From contig JACVVK020000523.1 of the NCBI GenBank assembly GCA_018292915.2, forward strand, positions 283,501-347,500: a stretch of 64,000 nt of DNA, in the 5' to 3' direction. Of the stretch, positions 37,933 to 47,240 are shown piece by piece; the stretch's first letter is position 1; every line of letters starts with the position of its first letter. The notes beneath the pieces were generated by a model. The model ran no database searches. It had not been told where the DNA came from and worked only from the letters and a program-made list of their open reading frames with translations. This DNA comes from Batillaria attramentaria. Taxonomy: Eukaryota > Mollusca > Gastropoda > Batillariidae. A program made the position numbers and the translations under genes.

Positions 37933-38294
37933 TCTGCTCTCGTTTCAGATGTTGCCGGTTGTTTTATTCCGAGGCGTTTACTGGTTTGTGATTTATCCAG
38001 GTATGTTTTGGCATTTGTGACTGACATACACACAGGGACTATACGTGCTCAGTCGTACATGCATACCAGTGGTGGCGTTGCTTGCTTGCATAGCGCTACG
38101 ATAACGTCAGTGTCTCGGTGTATCGTCTTAGAATCTGGCATATCCACGTCGTGCTAAGTTCTCTGTTCCTCATCATTATGTTCTGTGTCTAAGCAGAAAC
38201 AAACTTACAGGTATGAAGACGTTTACGGTGCGTCTTCTCATTCTTCGGTCCCTCAGTACCGATTGTGTGCTTGCTTGATTTTATGTCTTGGGAG

Positions 38295-38295
<1 letters not shown>
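37933..38295. other. Unassigned sequence
   Basis: No gene or repeat was recognised. Confidence 0.4.
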
Positions 38296-38331
<36 letters not shown>

Positions 38332-38574
38332 GAGCCGGGATAGTCGAATTGTAGAGCGTTGGACTCTCAGTGCTCGGGTCGTGAGTTCGAATCCCGGCGG
38401 CCGAGGCCAAATATTTGTGCTGGCCCGTTTCTCGTTTCCGCCTCTTTGGTGTCAACCTTACGTGATGGAAAAGGGCGTTTAACTCCCCAAAACCCACCCA
38501 TCCGCCCTCTAATAGGCTCTATCGTGGCTAGTTTCGGTATCACCCCCCCCCCCCTCTCTCTCTCTCTCTCTCTG
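38296..38574 (+). mobile_element. SINE S1 preceded by (TC)n and followed by (C)n(CT)n
   Basis: (TC)n at 38296-38328 abuts a full S1 copy (38329-38512) whose A box is altered (TAGTCGAATTGTAGAGCG) and whose B box is intact. A poly-C then (CT)n tract follows at about 38543-38573. Confidence 0.88.
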
Positions 38575-38611
38575 CTCAGTAGTTTTGGTGTTACTGGAGT
38601 TAGTTAGTCAG

Positions 38612-38612
38612 T

Positions 38613-38673
<61 letters not shown>

Positions 38674-38750
38674 TGTGTGTGTGTGTGTGTGTGTTCAAAA
38701 CACAACAATCACCGTCTAGACGCGCACACACACACACACAAAAAAAAAAA
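38612..38750. repeat. (GTGC)n(GT)n microsatellite, then (CA)n and poly-A
   Basis: GTGC units (about 38614-38673) run into (GT)n to about 38695. A (CA)n/(A)n tract follows at about 38723-38750. Confidence 0.93.
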
Positions 38751-39478
38751 CAATCAAAAACTTACTTTGCCGTGGATGTCATCAGGGAACTCCTCTGGCC
38801 CAAGTGATATTTGTATCTACTTCTAGACAGCTACAAGACTCTACCCAGACCTCCCGCCAGACATTCGCCTACAAGAATGAGAAAGAATTTGTTTTCTTTC
38901 TCTCCACCATGTCCCATCCTCTGCGAAAACAACATAGAAAAGACGCAAGTCATCTACTCGTATTACGGAAAGTGCCTTAGAAGTGCTAATCCCTAAAAAT
39001 GTCGACACGGAGGGGCCAGAGATTCAGTCTGCAATATAACCCTGCTGCCTGATGGGAGTCCCCTCTGTTGTGATCCTCATACTCCCTTCAGTACCACCAC
39101 CCCGGTGTACCAGGCCAGAATCTACCCCGTCCAGAATCTACCCCGCAGGAACTGGCCTAGGCCCAAATCTACCCGGGTAGAAACTGGACTAGGCCAGAAG
39201 CTACACCGGGTTTAAACTGGCCTAGGCCAGTTCCTATCCCCCCCTGGCCCAGAATCTACCCCCTCCTGTTCTAGGCCAGTTTCTCTCCCCCTGGCCCCGA
39301 ATGAAATAACATCAGATTGACTATGCGTTTCTTTGTTTTAACAGTATATATGTCTTTGATTACACTTTGAAATAATAGTATTGTCTCTAAAAATGGTTCA
39401 TGTAAGTTTTGTTCATGCTAGTAAAAGAGCGTATAAATGAATATTTACTTTGTCAAAATTATGTTTTAATGTACGCGT

Positions 39479-39547
<69 letters not shown>
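39479..39547. repeat. (CA)n microsatellite within T1
   Basis: A perfect CA tract of about 68 bp. Confidence 0.96.
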
Positions 39548-39550
<3 letters not shown>

Positions 39551-39662
39551 TGAGATAGATAGAGATGTTGATTAAAATTAATTTTAATGCAAACAGTATA
39601 ACATCAGAGCAATCTGCATAAAAAAATTGAGTAACTTGAGTTGCAGATGAAAGCACATGTTA

Positions 39663-40010
39663 ACTAATAATAATAATAATAATTTATTTCTATAGCGCTG
39701 TAATCTACTTATAAGGCAGTTCTAAGCGCTAAAAGTACAGGTAAAAGTACAGATAAGAGTCAAGGTTCAGGGCCAGGGCAACTGCATATATGGTACTTTA
39801 TAAGGAGATGGAGAAAGACAAAGGCAGGTTAGACGGTGCTTTGAGATGAAAACAGGTAGGTTTTTAGATTTGTTTTGAAGGTTTTCGAGGGAGGTTGACT
39901 GGCGGAGCGAAAGAGGCAGTGAATTTCCAGGCTTTTGGACCAGCGTAGGAGAAGGCTCGACAGCCAACAGAAGAAAGTTTAGTACGTGGGATTCTGAATA
40001 TCAGAGTATC
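39663..40010 (-). mobile_element. CR1/L2-like LINE 3' remnant inside T1
   Basis: The minus-strand tail is AGCGCTATAGAAATAAATTATTATTATT (39664-39700), preceded by TTAGCGCTTAGAACTGCC. Upstream (39967-39830) a frame gives PGNSLPLSLRQSTSLENLQN then KSKNLPVF, resembling the conserved WNSLP..LR...SL..FK..LKT.LF end of LINE reverse transcriptases. It is defective and truncated. Confidence 0.6.
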
Positions 40011-40440
40011 GATACTATAAATATTGTGGTCTATAAAACAGACATACCAGCAATTTAAAACGAAACTTTATAACAAGGTTATGCTACGCTGAGAACGACG
40101 TTGAAGTGATCTGATCTGTTTTCCAGATAAATGGCAGTGTCAGTTTTCTGTTAGAGGGAAAAGCTTGCGGGGGTAGCGCAACCAGCGCATTTCCTCAGTA
40201 CAACCAGTTGAACTCAGTAGTAGTCACTGTAGCAACTGGTGTAGTGAAATTGTGAATTTAGCTCAGTACAATGAATTCGAATTTAGCTCAGACCAGGGGG
40301 GTAGATTCGGGGCCAGGGGGGTAGAAACTGGCCTAGGCCAGAAACTACCCGGGTTTAAACTGGCCTAGTCCAGTTTCTACCCGGGTAGATTCGGGGCCAG
40401 GGGTAGATTCTGGCCTGTTACACCGGCCCACCCCCTCCTC

Positions 40441-40556
40441 CTCTCTCCCTCTTCTCCACTCTTCACCCCCCCCCCCTTACCCCAAAACACACACACACAC
40501 ACACACACACAGCTACTGCGCGCGCGAGAGAGAGAGAGGGGGGGGGAGGGAGAGAG
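40441..40556. repeat. (CA)n and (GA)n tracts
   Basis: Poly-C (about 40466-40477), (CA)n (40488-40511) and GA/G-rich sequence (about 40524-40559) lead into an S1 SINE fragment. Confidence 0.9.
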
Positions 40557-40631
40557 AGACGGTGGGTGTTTAGGAGTTTGACGTCCTTTTCCACCACATA
40601 AAGATGATGTACAGGGCAACTCGGAAAATGC

Positions 40632-40663
<32 letters not shown>
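40556..40663 (-). mobile_element. SINE S1, 3' part only, ending in (CA)n
   Basis: The reverse-oriented S1 3' body (AGTTTGACGTCCTTTTCCACC to GAAAATGCCAGCA) runs straight into a (CA)n tract at 40636-40663, where the tRNA-like part should be. The left side abuts (GA)n. Confidence 0.75.
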
Positions 40664-40665
<2 letters not shown>

Positions 40666-40842
40666 CTTGATGACTCGGAGAAAGGTTTTCCACAGGTCTT
40701 GACTCCTCATTCGTTTCGCTGTCGCTGTAAGAGTTTCCCCGCCAACAGTTTCCTTGTGACTATAATCTGTCTCTAGTTCATTGTCCGTGCTGTTCAATAG
40801 CCGGCATTCGCCATGTTATCAGCAAAATCTTTAACTCAGTTC

Positions 40843-41826
40843 CTACCAAGGAAGTCGGCCCCATGGGCTCGCCTTCACGCGGCGGGGCTGATTTCGCCAA
40901 GCTTGCCCACCCCTTTTGCTCTTTCTTTACTCTTATTTCTGCCTCCCTCGGTCCATTCACCTGTCTTTTGCTCTCTTAAAGTCTCCTCCGGGGGGAGGTC
41001 AGTAAGCGGGTGTCTGCTGACCCTTGGTCCAGTGAGACATCTGAGGGTCATTTCTGAAGGCCGACTTCACTGGATTCCCCCCACCTGGTCTTCACCCTGG
41101 CGGGCTTTGTTCGCAGCGCCCTGCTGGTGCTGCTGAACACCCGTCATGTTGAAGACCTTCACAACGCACCCCTCTCTGGTGCGTTGTTTTCCCAAACCGC
41201 CTCACGGCGGGGAGGTTCCGTGTTGGAGCGGTCTGTTCTCCAACTGCTTCCCAGGCATGTTGTCTTCATTGGCCAACTAAGGAATTTTCCTTCCTACCTC
41301 TCTGTCTATCCCTCACCAGCCCATTCACCTGTATCTTTCTCTTTAAAACCTCCCGAATTTAGCCGCTCTGTCCTTCCTCTCTTCCCTCAGCTGATTTCTG
41401 AGTTCGGCCCTTTCATCTATATTTCTTCTTTTTAACCCCTCACTTACGTCTGCACTACCAGTGGTTAGGAATAAGTGATGTTGGGCTTATGCTGCTAATT
41501 GGTTTATTGCGCCTAGGAGATGATAAGTTGCAATATTTGCTGTATATGCGCTTAGTATTTATCTTTGTTTTACCTAGTTGTAATTGTCATTTGTTTTCTA
41601 CGATTTTTTGTAACCGGGAGTTCGAGAAATTAGCATGAAGGTGCAGCGTCTCCTGCATGTCCTGGGTTTATATAGCCCCGTAGACCAGTTTGCATCCTTT
41701 GTCCAGCGTTACATTTTTTGTTTTTTTCATGTAGTGCAGGCACACTCAGCCGCGAATTAGTCTTTGTGGCTTGCGCGGCTTTAAGCCCTAAAAACTCACT
41801 CACTCACTCACTCTACCAAGGAAGTC
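40843..41826 (+). mobile_element. TSD-flanked retroposon (R1) of 956 bp with (ACTC)n tail
   Basis: Exact 14-bp copies of CTACCAAGGAAGTC lie at 40843-40856 and 41813-41826. The insert between them (40857-41812) ends GCGCGGCTTTAAGCCCTAAA then AACTCACTCACTCACTCACT, a short tandem 3' tail typical of non-LTR retroelements. I recognise no reverse transcriptase motifs. The 5' part is pyrimidine-rich with two open frames of about 100 codons that resemble nothing known. It is either a large non-autonomous element or the 5'-truncated 3' end of a LINE. The TSD shows that it moved as one unit. Confidence 0.88.
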
Positions 41827-42004
41827 AGTTTGGGTTGTGCACAAGTGGCCTCACTACAAAAATGATAATCAATTCATCTGCATGCATTTAAATTTGGCTT
41901 AGTGGGAGTATTGCACTTTGATTATACTCGTGTTTGCTGCTGTAGGAGTGCTGCTGTTTGCTATCCCATCCATTGTATTCCAGAATTTCATCAGCACTGT
42001 GTCC

Positions 42005-42180
42005 ATTGTTGTGGATAGCCGGGAGACCCGAGCTAGCACAGCGCCGCTCGCCGGGTCATGAGTTCGAATCGAGCTGTGAGCCAGTCGCTCTTTGTTGCTC
42101 CGTCCCTGATACATGTATTGATTATTCTTACATTGCGGAAGACAAGCAGAACCCACAAAACACTGACAGTTTGTTGTTCT
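42005..42180 (+). mobile_element. Possible tRNA-derived SINE (unassigned family)
   Basis: GATAGCCGGGAGACCCGAGCTAGC and TCATGAGTTCGAATCGAGCT resemble A- and B-box regions of a tRNA-like head, but the downstream body differs from S1 and S2. No TSD seen. Confidence 0.4.
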
Positions 42181-42187
42181 AAGAACT

Positions 42188-42200
42188 CTCCCCCCCCCCA

Positions 42201-42253
<53 letters not shown>

Positions 42254-42256
42254 AAC
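42188..42256. repeat. (C)n(CA)n(GA)n compound microsatellite
   Basis: Poly-C, then (CA)n to about 42230, then (GA)n to about 42254. Confidence 0.93.
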
Positions 42257-42317
42257 ACACTGACTCTGACGGTACTTCGCCGGCCGATCAAATCAAACCA
42301 GAATCAGAAAACAGCAC

Positions 42318-42512
42318 CTCTCTCTCTCTCTGTCTCTCTCTCTGTACATATACCTAAGAACTGACTTTTCTGGACACGGACTTCCATGGCCGGCGCGGTG
42401 AAAATGCATCGGCAAAGTTGTACACCCTCTTAACCCCCTCCCCACCCCCACCCTATATTGTATTGTATTGTATTGTATTGTATTGTGCTCTCTCTCTCTT
42501 TCTCTCTCTGTT
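42318..42512. repeat. (TC)n tracts and (TATTG)n pentanucleotide repeat
   Basis: Interrupted (TC)n lies at about 42318-42344 and 42487-42510. (TATTG)n lies at about 42456-42486. Confidence 0.85.
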
Positions 42513-42642
42513 TTCATTCAGTTTTGTTTTTTTTAAACTTTCTTTTGAATTCAGTGGGGTGTTTTTTTATTTTTATTTTTTAGTTTAACAACGGCAGATT
42601 ACAAACAGGTACGGGTGCCAAAATTTCTATCGTTCTACTGTT

Positions 42643-42770
42643 TTGGGGAGCCGGGACTCTCAATGCTCGGGTCGTGTGTTCGAATCCCCGACTGGGGCCA
42701 GATATTGTGCTGGCCTTTCCTCGTTGCCCCGTCTTTGACATCACCCATACGTGAAAAGGACGTTACCCCC

Positions 42771-42802
<32 letters not shown>
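42643..42802 (+). mobile_element. SINE S1 with A-box deletion, ending in (C)n(CT)n
   Basis: GGGGAGCCGGGACTCTCAATGC joins the acceptor-like start directly to the anticodon-like region, so the whole A box is deleted. B box and body follow. The 3' end runs into poly-C (42765-42780) and (CT)n (42781-42802). Confidence 0.85.
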
Positions 42803-43590
42803 GGTCCCGAACTCATTCCCTTGACACTGTATTGACCCCATTTCGGTGGACTAAAGCGGCAGCAGACACGTTCGACTGGGAAGACCGACCAACACAATTT
42901 GGGTTGAGAGATGCCCCGTGATGACTTTGGACGGACGGCCTGGCCGATTTGGTCGGCACCTACCAGAGAGCGACGCTAAAGACCGCTTGATAGGTTTGGC
43001 CGCCCCAGGCCATCCGATTTGCCAGACAAAACCAATAAAGGATTGTTTACCGAATTATTAGCGCTGCCAGACTAGATTCTCAAGACAGTGAAAGGTGGGA
43101 TGGAACAAGTAAGGCGTTTTCGCTCGCACGTTGGAGCGGGTATTTGCGTCTGCTCTCTAATGCTGGTATCGGCTTTGATCCTGTGGGAGATGCGGGGTGT
43201 CTGTAACAGGGTTAATGGAATTGGATACAAGGTGGAAGATCTCGCCCCGTCTGTATGTGCTACCGAAAATGACTGATTAAAACTGGGCTATTGAATTTGG
43301 TTGTGGCATTCCTTATTGCATCTTGATCTGGTTCTGATATGTCCACCCAATTCCGTTGAAACATGCCAGTTTTGTTGTTGTTGTTGTTGTATTGGGGTTT
43401 CTTTTGCTTGTCTTTTTTTAAGCAACGTCCCGTCGTGTCTACTGGTTTATTTGAAAAGGACAAAAAGGCAAAAATGGAATAAAATAAAATAAAAGGGAAA
43501 TGAAATGAAAAAAAAATTCTTCCTCTGTTATGAACATTTATAATAAAGTATCTCAAAAGAACGATGAACACCTGTCCTCCTTCCATCCCC
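42803..43590. other. Unassigned sequence
   Basis: Apart from a (TTG)n at about 43370-43390, no gene or repeat was recognised. Confidence 0.4.
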
Positions 43591-43591
43591 A

Positions 43592-44000
43592 CCACCACCA
43601 CCACCACCAAATAATAATAATAATAATAATGAGTATTGTATAGGCGCTTTACCCAATTTCATGAATCCGATCGGCTCAAAGCGCCGCGAACTGAACCCAA
43701 CACGCACGCTCACGTGAATCACACGCATTCTCTCACACACTGGACATAAACACATTACAATCCAGCTATTTAAATTTCGGAATTTAGATATGCATTTATT
43801 TTTCAAACTTGGTGGGCTGAACATTTCCAAAGCAGAGGGGGAGGAAGCCGGAGTACCCGGAGAGAACCCCCGACGATCGGCCCGAATGAACGGTGCCACA
43901 TACGAGAAGGAAAAATTCTTTGCCCCGAGTGGGACTCGAACCTCTGACCTCTCGCATTGGTGACAGGTCTCTTAACCACTAGACCACCGACCTTTTGACT
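43592..44000 (-). mobile_element. tRNA-derived SINE family S3, apparently full length
   Basis: On the minus strand the head at 43993-43922 has an A-box-like GGTGGTCTAGTGGTTAAGAG and a B box GAGGTTCGAGTCCC. A central block, TCTCCGGGTACTCCGGCTTCC (43865-43840), resembles a motif common in SINE-like repeats of aquatic animals. The 3' end is GGGTAAAGCGCCTATACAA then (ATT)n at about 43607-43630, resembling the LINE tails at 26229, 39664 and 46206. Confidence 0.8.
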
Positions 44001-44699
44001 GTTCATATGAATACGATAACCCTCTTTAATCACACCAAACATGCATTTCTACACCACACTACAGCATGAAATACATTATATTATGAATATTCGGATTGTT
44101 TTAATGATTCTTAACAAACATTGGCAGGTATTAATAAAACCCAGATGTGGCCAGCACCCCACACCGCACACATCGATCAGAGGGTATAACACCGCACGGA
44201 ATATTTTAGACCGCCAGTTTTACCTCTCGAATTTCTGCCATTCACACCGACACGCCCCTGACCCAGCACACACAGACGATGCGCACGTGCAGGAAGCCAC
44301 GTTACTGGGGACACGCACGTGACCTGTTGGGTGAGGTTTCCGCGGCTTGGTGGACAAATGGATAAGTTCAAACAATTGCTGAAACAGATGCTGAAATAGG
44401 ATCTGTCCATGCGAGCGCGAATCCATTGTTTCATGATGTGATTCTCACAACAGGCTTTAACCAGACCCAAGGCTTAATTGATGCCTTCACGCAAATCAAG
44501 AATTACTCAACGTGAAAAAAAGGTGAAAAAAACCCACACTTGAAATGTTATATTTGAATATGTAAGTGCACCCGTCTAATTTGTTTACTTGCACAAAAGC
44601 GCAACAGTGTTTTTTTTAACACACATAATTAATAATACATGCAGTATTGCAAGAGCATCTACTCAGTGGCAGGTCACATACTGGCACGGTCACAACGAG

Positions 44700-44700
<1 letters not shown>
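44001..44700. other. Unassigned sequence
   Basis: No gene or repeat was recognised. Confidence 0.4.
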
Positions 44701-44701
<1 letters not shown>

Positions 44702-44760
<59 letters not shown>

Positions 44761-44821
44761 CGAGCATACAAAGAAATGAACAAACGATAGCTGGAATACA
44801 TCAAAACCAACCGATCAAACG

Positions 44822-44909
<88 letters not shown>

Positions 44910-44915
44910 GAGAGC
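44702..44915. repeat. Two (AC)n tracts with a duplicated flank, then (GA)n(CAGA)n
   Basis: (AC)29 lies at 44702-44759 and a second (AC)n at about 44822-44870. The latter leads into (GA)n and (CAGA)n to about 44915. ACAACGAGCATAC occurs on both sides of the first tract (44693 and 44758), so slippage has duplicated its flank. Confidence 0.93.
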
Positions 44916-45647
44916 TTCAGTTTCGTAAACGTTTACGAAACCCCATCAACATAAAAACCCAGGAAGCGGTGTATTTTAGGAGAGCCACGAGAACGGTGTT
45001 AATTCTAACTGCTTACTGCAGCTATCACATTGCTATCAACGCCCTCTTATCTGATAAACTGAGAATTAGACGAATTACAAGTATTTAAGATTCTCCAGAA
45101 ATACCGTCTACACTTCCGCCATTCCAGATCTCCAGCAAACGGGGGGGTGGGTGAGAGGGGGGAAAGGGAGAGAATCTGGAGGAAGAAGCTTTGAGAATGT
45201 CATTTGTCTTCCCCGAAGAGTCACTTTGTTTACCGGACGGTACGTCGGTACAGGAAAATCAGTGCTCTAGATCTATGTATATGTGTAATCCTCTCTGAAG
45301 TAGACACAATGTATCGCAAGCACATTCCAGGTACAGGAGACATAGACGGAGTATAATTAGTAACAGACGAACATTTCAGAGTTTATGAACTCGCCAAAGT
45401 AATTTTAGTTATGTTACCATGAATTCGCGTTGCCCATACAAAGTCTCTGTTGGATTCTTTGTTATGTTGCGTTGCATTGTGCCGCGTTGTGTTGTGCTAT
45501 GCAGCGTTGTTGGGTTTGGTCTGGTCTGGTCTGGTTTTGTCTGGTCTGGTTTAGATTGGTTCGAACAAGCCTCCAATTCCATCATGAAAATCTGGTACTC
45601 CTTTATAAAAATCTGACATCGGAACAAACTGATGCGCCTTCAAATGA
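44916..45647. other. Unassigned sequence
   Basis: A (TCTGG)n-like tract occurs at about 45518-45552. Nothing else was recognised. Confidence 0.4.
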
Positions 45648-45825
45648 GGGAGTCGGGATAGCAGTGAATGGCAGGGAGTAGTACTTTCAATGTTCGGGTC
45701 GTGGGTTCGAATCCCGGCTTGGAGCCAAATATTTCTGCTGGCCTTGTTCTCGTTTCCCCGTCAGTCTTTGGTATCACCCATAAATGGTGGGAAAGGACGT
45801 TACACTCCCAAACACACACCCCGCC
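45648..45825 (+). mobile_element. SINE S1, diverged
   Basis: GGGAGTCGGGATAGCAGTGAATGG is a degenerate A box. The B box GGGTTCGAATCCCGG is intact, and the body has small insertions (CCCCGTCAGTCTTTGG). GCCTTCAAAT and GCCTTAAATA near the two ends may be a degraded TSD. Confidence 0.82.
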
Positions 45826-46205
45826 TTAAATAATCCGAGCACATTGCAGTACCCTCCATGGGATTGGACAGACCCAAGGCCTGATGGATCTCCGAAACCG
45901 TCACAGTCAGTCTGACGGCACAAGGCCAGTGGGCAATACAAGGGCGGCGCTGCTTCAGCCTGATTATCGAGTGACCCAGATAAAACTCAGTATCTTGTCC
46001 GGAGGAGGAACGACCGATCTGGGATTACAGTAGGCACTTTCTGTCAGCGGAGGTGATTACTCCAATAAGCTGATTATTAGTTCCTTTCCTCATCTGTTAC
46101 AACCTGGGGATCTGGCCATCGGTCGATCGGACTGACCAGTCCTTAATTGCAGTAGTAGTTTGAGTGTGAGAATGTTCGACTATTTTGATGATAATAGGGT
46201 CCTTG
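45826..46205. other. Unassigned sequence
   Basis: No gene or repeat was recognised. Confidence 0.4.
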
Positions 46206-46548
46206 CTCCAAGCTACTGATGATGATGATGATGATGATGATGGTGATGGAGACTTGGTATAGCGCACGGCTCCACCCTAACTGAGTGCTCACGGCGCTTA
46301 GGGAGAGGTTTTGAAAGGAAAGATAGTTTTTTTTTAAAAATGACTGCAGATGATTACTGGCGCGAGGCACTGAAGAGATGAGTCTTCAGGCGCTTCCGGA
46401 ATGCGGTAATACTGTCTTCCGATGCCAAGTTCAATGACCAGCTTGCTGACTTGTGCCGATCCCCATAGCAGAAACAGAAGAAAAAGAGAGGGAAAAAGCA
46501 GTCAAATTGTGCTGTCATAAATTTAACAATGAATCGTAGTGAGCACAA
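46206..46548 (-). mobile_element. LINE 3' end with RT C-terminal remnant
   Basis: The minus-strand frame gives WSLNLASEDSITAFRKRLKT followed by HLF, matching the FK..LKTHLF block that ends many CR1/L2-like reverse transcriptases. Downstream comes a TAAGCGCCGTGAGC..GCGCTATACC tail with (CAT)n at 46217-46245. Confidence 0.65.
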
Positions 46549-47240
46549 GAGTTATGCGTGCAAGCATAAGCTGGAGTTGTCTCGCTTTCTGAAATTCAAA
46601 CGTATCGCCGCCAGCTGACATAATGAACGATCAGCTTTGTTTTATGTTTTTGCATGTCAAAATTAGTCTTCACGGTGAGCGCCTGAGTATCTTTCTGAAG
46701 ATGAATCACACAGACTGTTCCCATTTCTCGATTGCCAAGCTCTGTCGTTTGCATGGCGTTTTAAAAACATGAAAACAAAAAAAACAAAAAAAAAAAAAAC
46801 AACAGCCAATCCATCAAACTTCCTGAAAGTCACAGGCTACGGTAAAACACTCGGTCGAGTGACAAAATGACGTTTTAAAAAGTTGCAACGTCTTCACAGA
46901 GCAGAACCCGCAACGTGAAATGTCAACATGTCAAAGATGAATTTCCCGTGTGGTGCAATAACTTGAAGTGTTCTTCTTCTTCTTCTTCTCAATTCAAAGT
47001 TTGTATCATTGACCTCATGTGACCCAGCAAGCTCCTATAGCCTGAGGCTCTTGCATGATCAACTGAACATCGTGTCTTTTCCCACTCGTACAAAACCCGT
47101 CTACCCCCAGGCCAAGGTCGTTGTCTTCAAAGAACGGACCCGCAAGAAGGTAAGGCCGAACACTCACCCGGCCTGATGCCAAAAGGGAAATAACCCTCGG
47201 CCTCGCTGACACAGATATTGGTCTCCTGGGAGACGGAGCC
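46549..47240. other. Unassigned sequence; possible exon
   Basis: A pyrimidine tract ((CTT)n, about 46972-46990) is followed by an open plus-strand frame that ends ..KVVVFKERTRKK at an AAG|GTAAGG donor-like site (about 47151). This looks like an internal exon, but the product is not recognised and no partner exons were found. Confidence 0.25.

Larger units (their letters stand above)
39102..40426. mobile_element. 1.3-kb DNA transposon-like element with about 130-200-bp terminal inverted repeats (T1)
   Basis: The left end (39102-39301) begins CCGGTGTACCAGGCCAGAAT. The reverse complement of the right end (40292-40426) begins CCGGTGTAACAGGCCAGAAT. Both arms are packed with variants of AAACTGGCCTAGGCCAG, TCTACCCGGGTAG and CCTGGCCCCGAATCTACCCC. 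CCTAGG and CCCGGG cores make the subterminal region highly palindromic. The interior carries a 69-bp (CA)n and a LINE 3' remnant but no transposase. No clear target-site duplication could be assigned. Confidence 0.75.

Noticed and set aside
46990..47155. Internal coding exon ending in a GTAAGG donor
   Set aside because: The frame is short, its product is not recognised and no partner exon was found; kept only as a note in the feature list.
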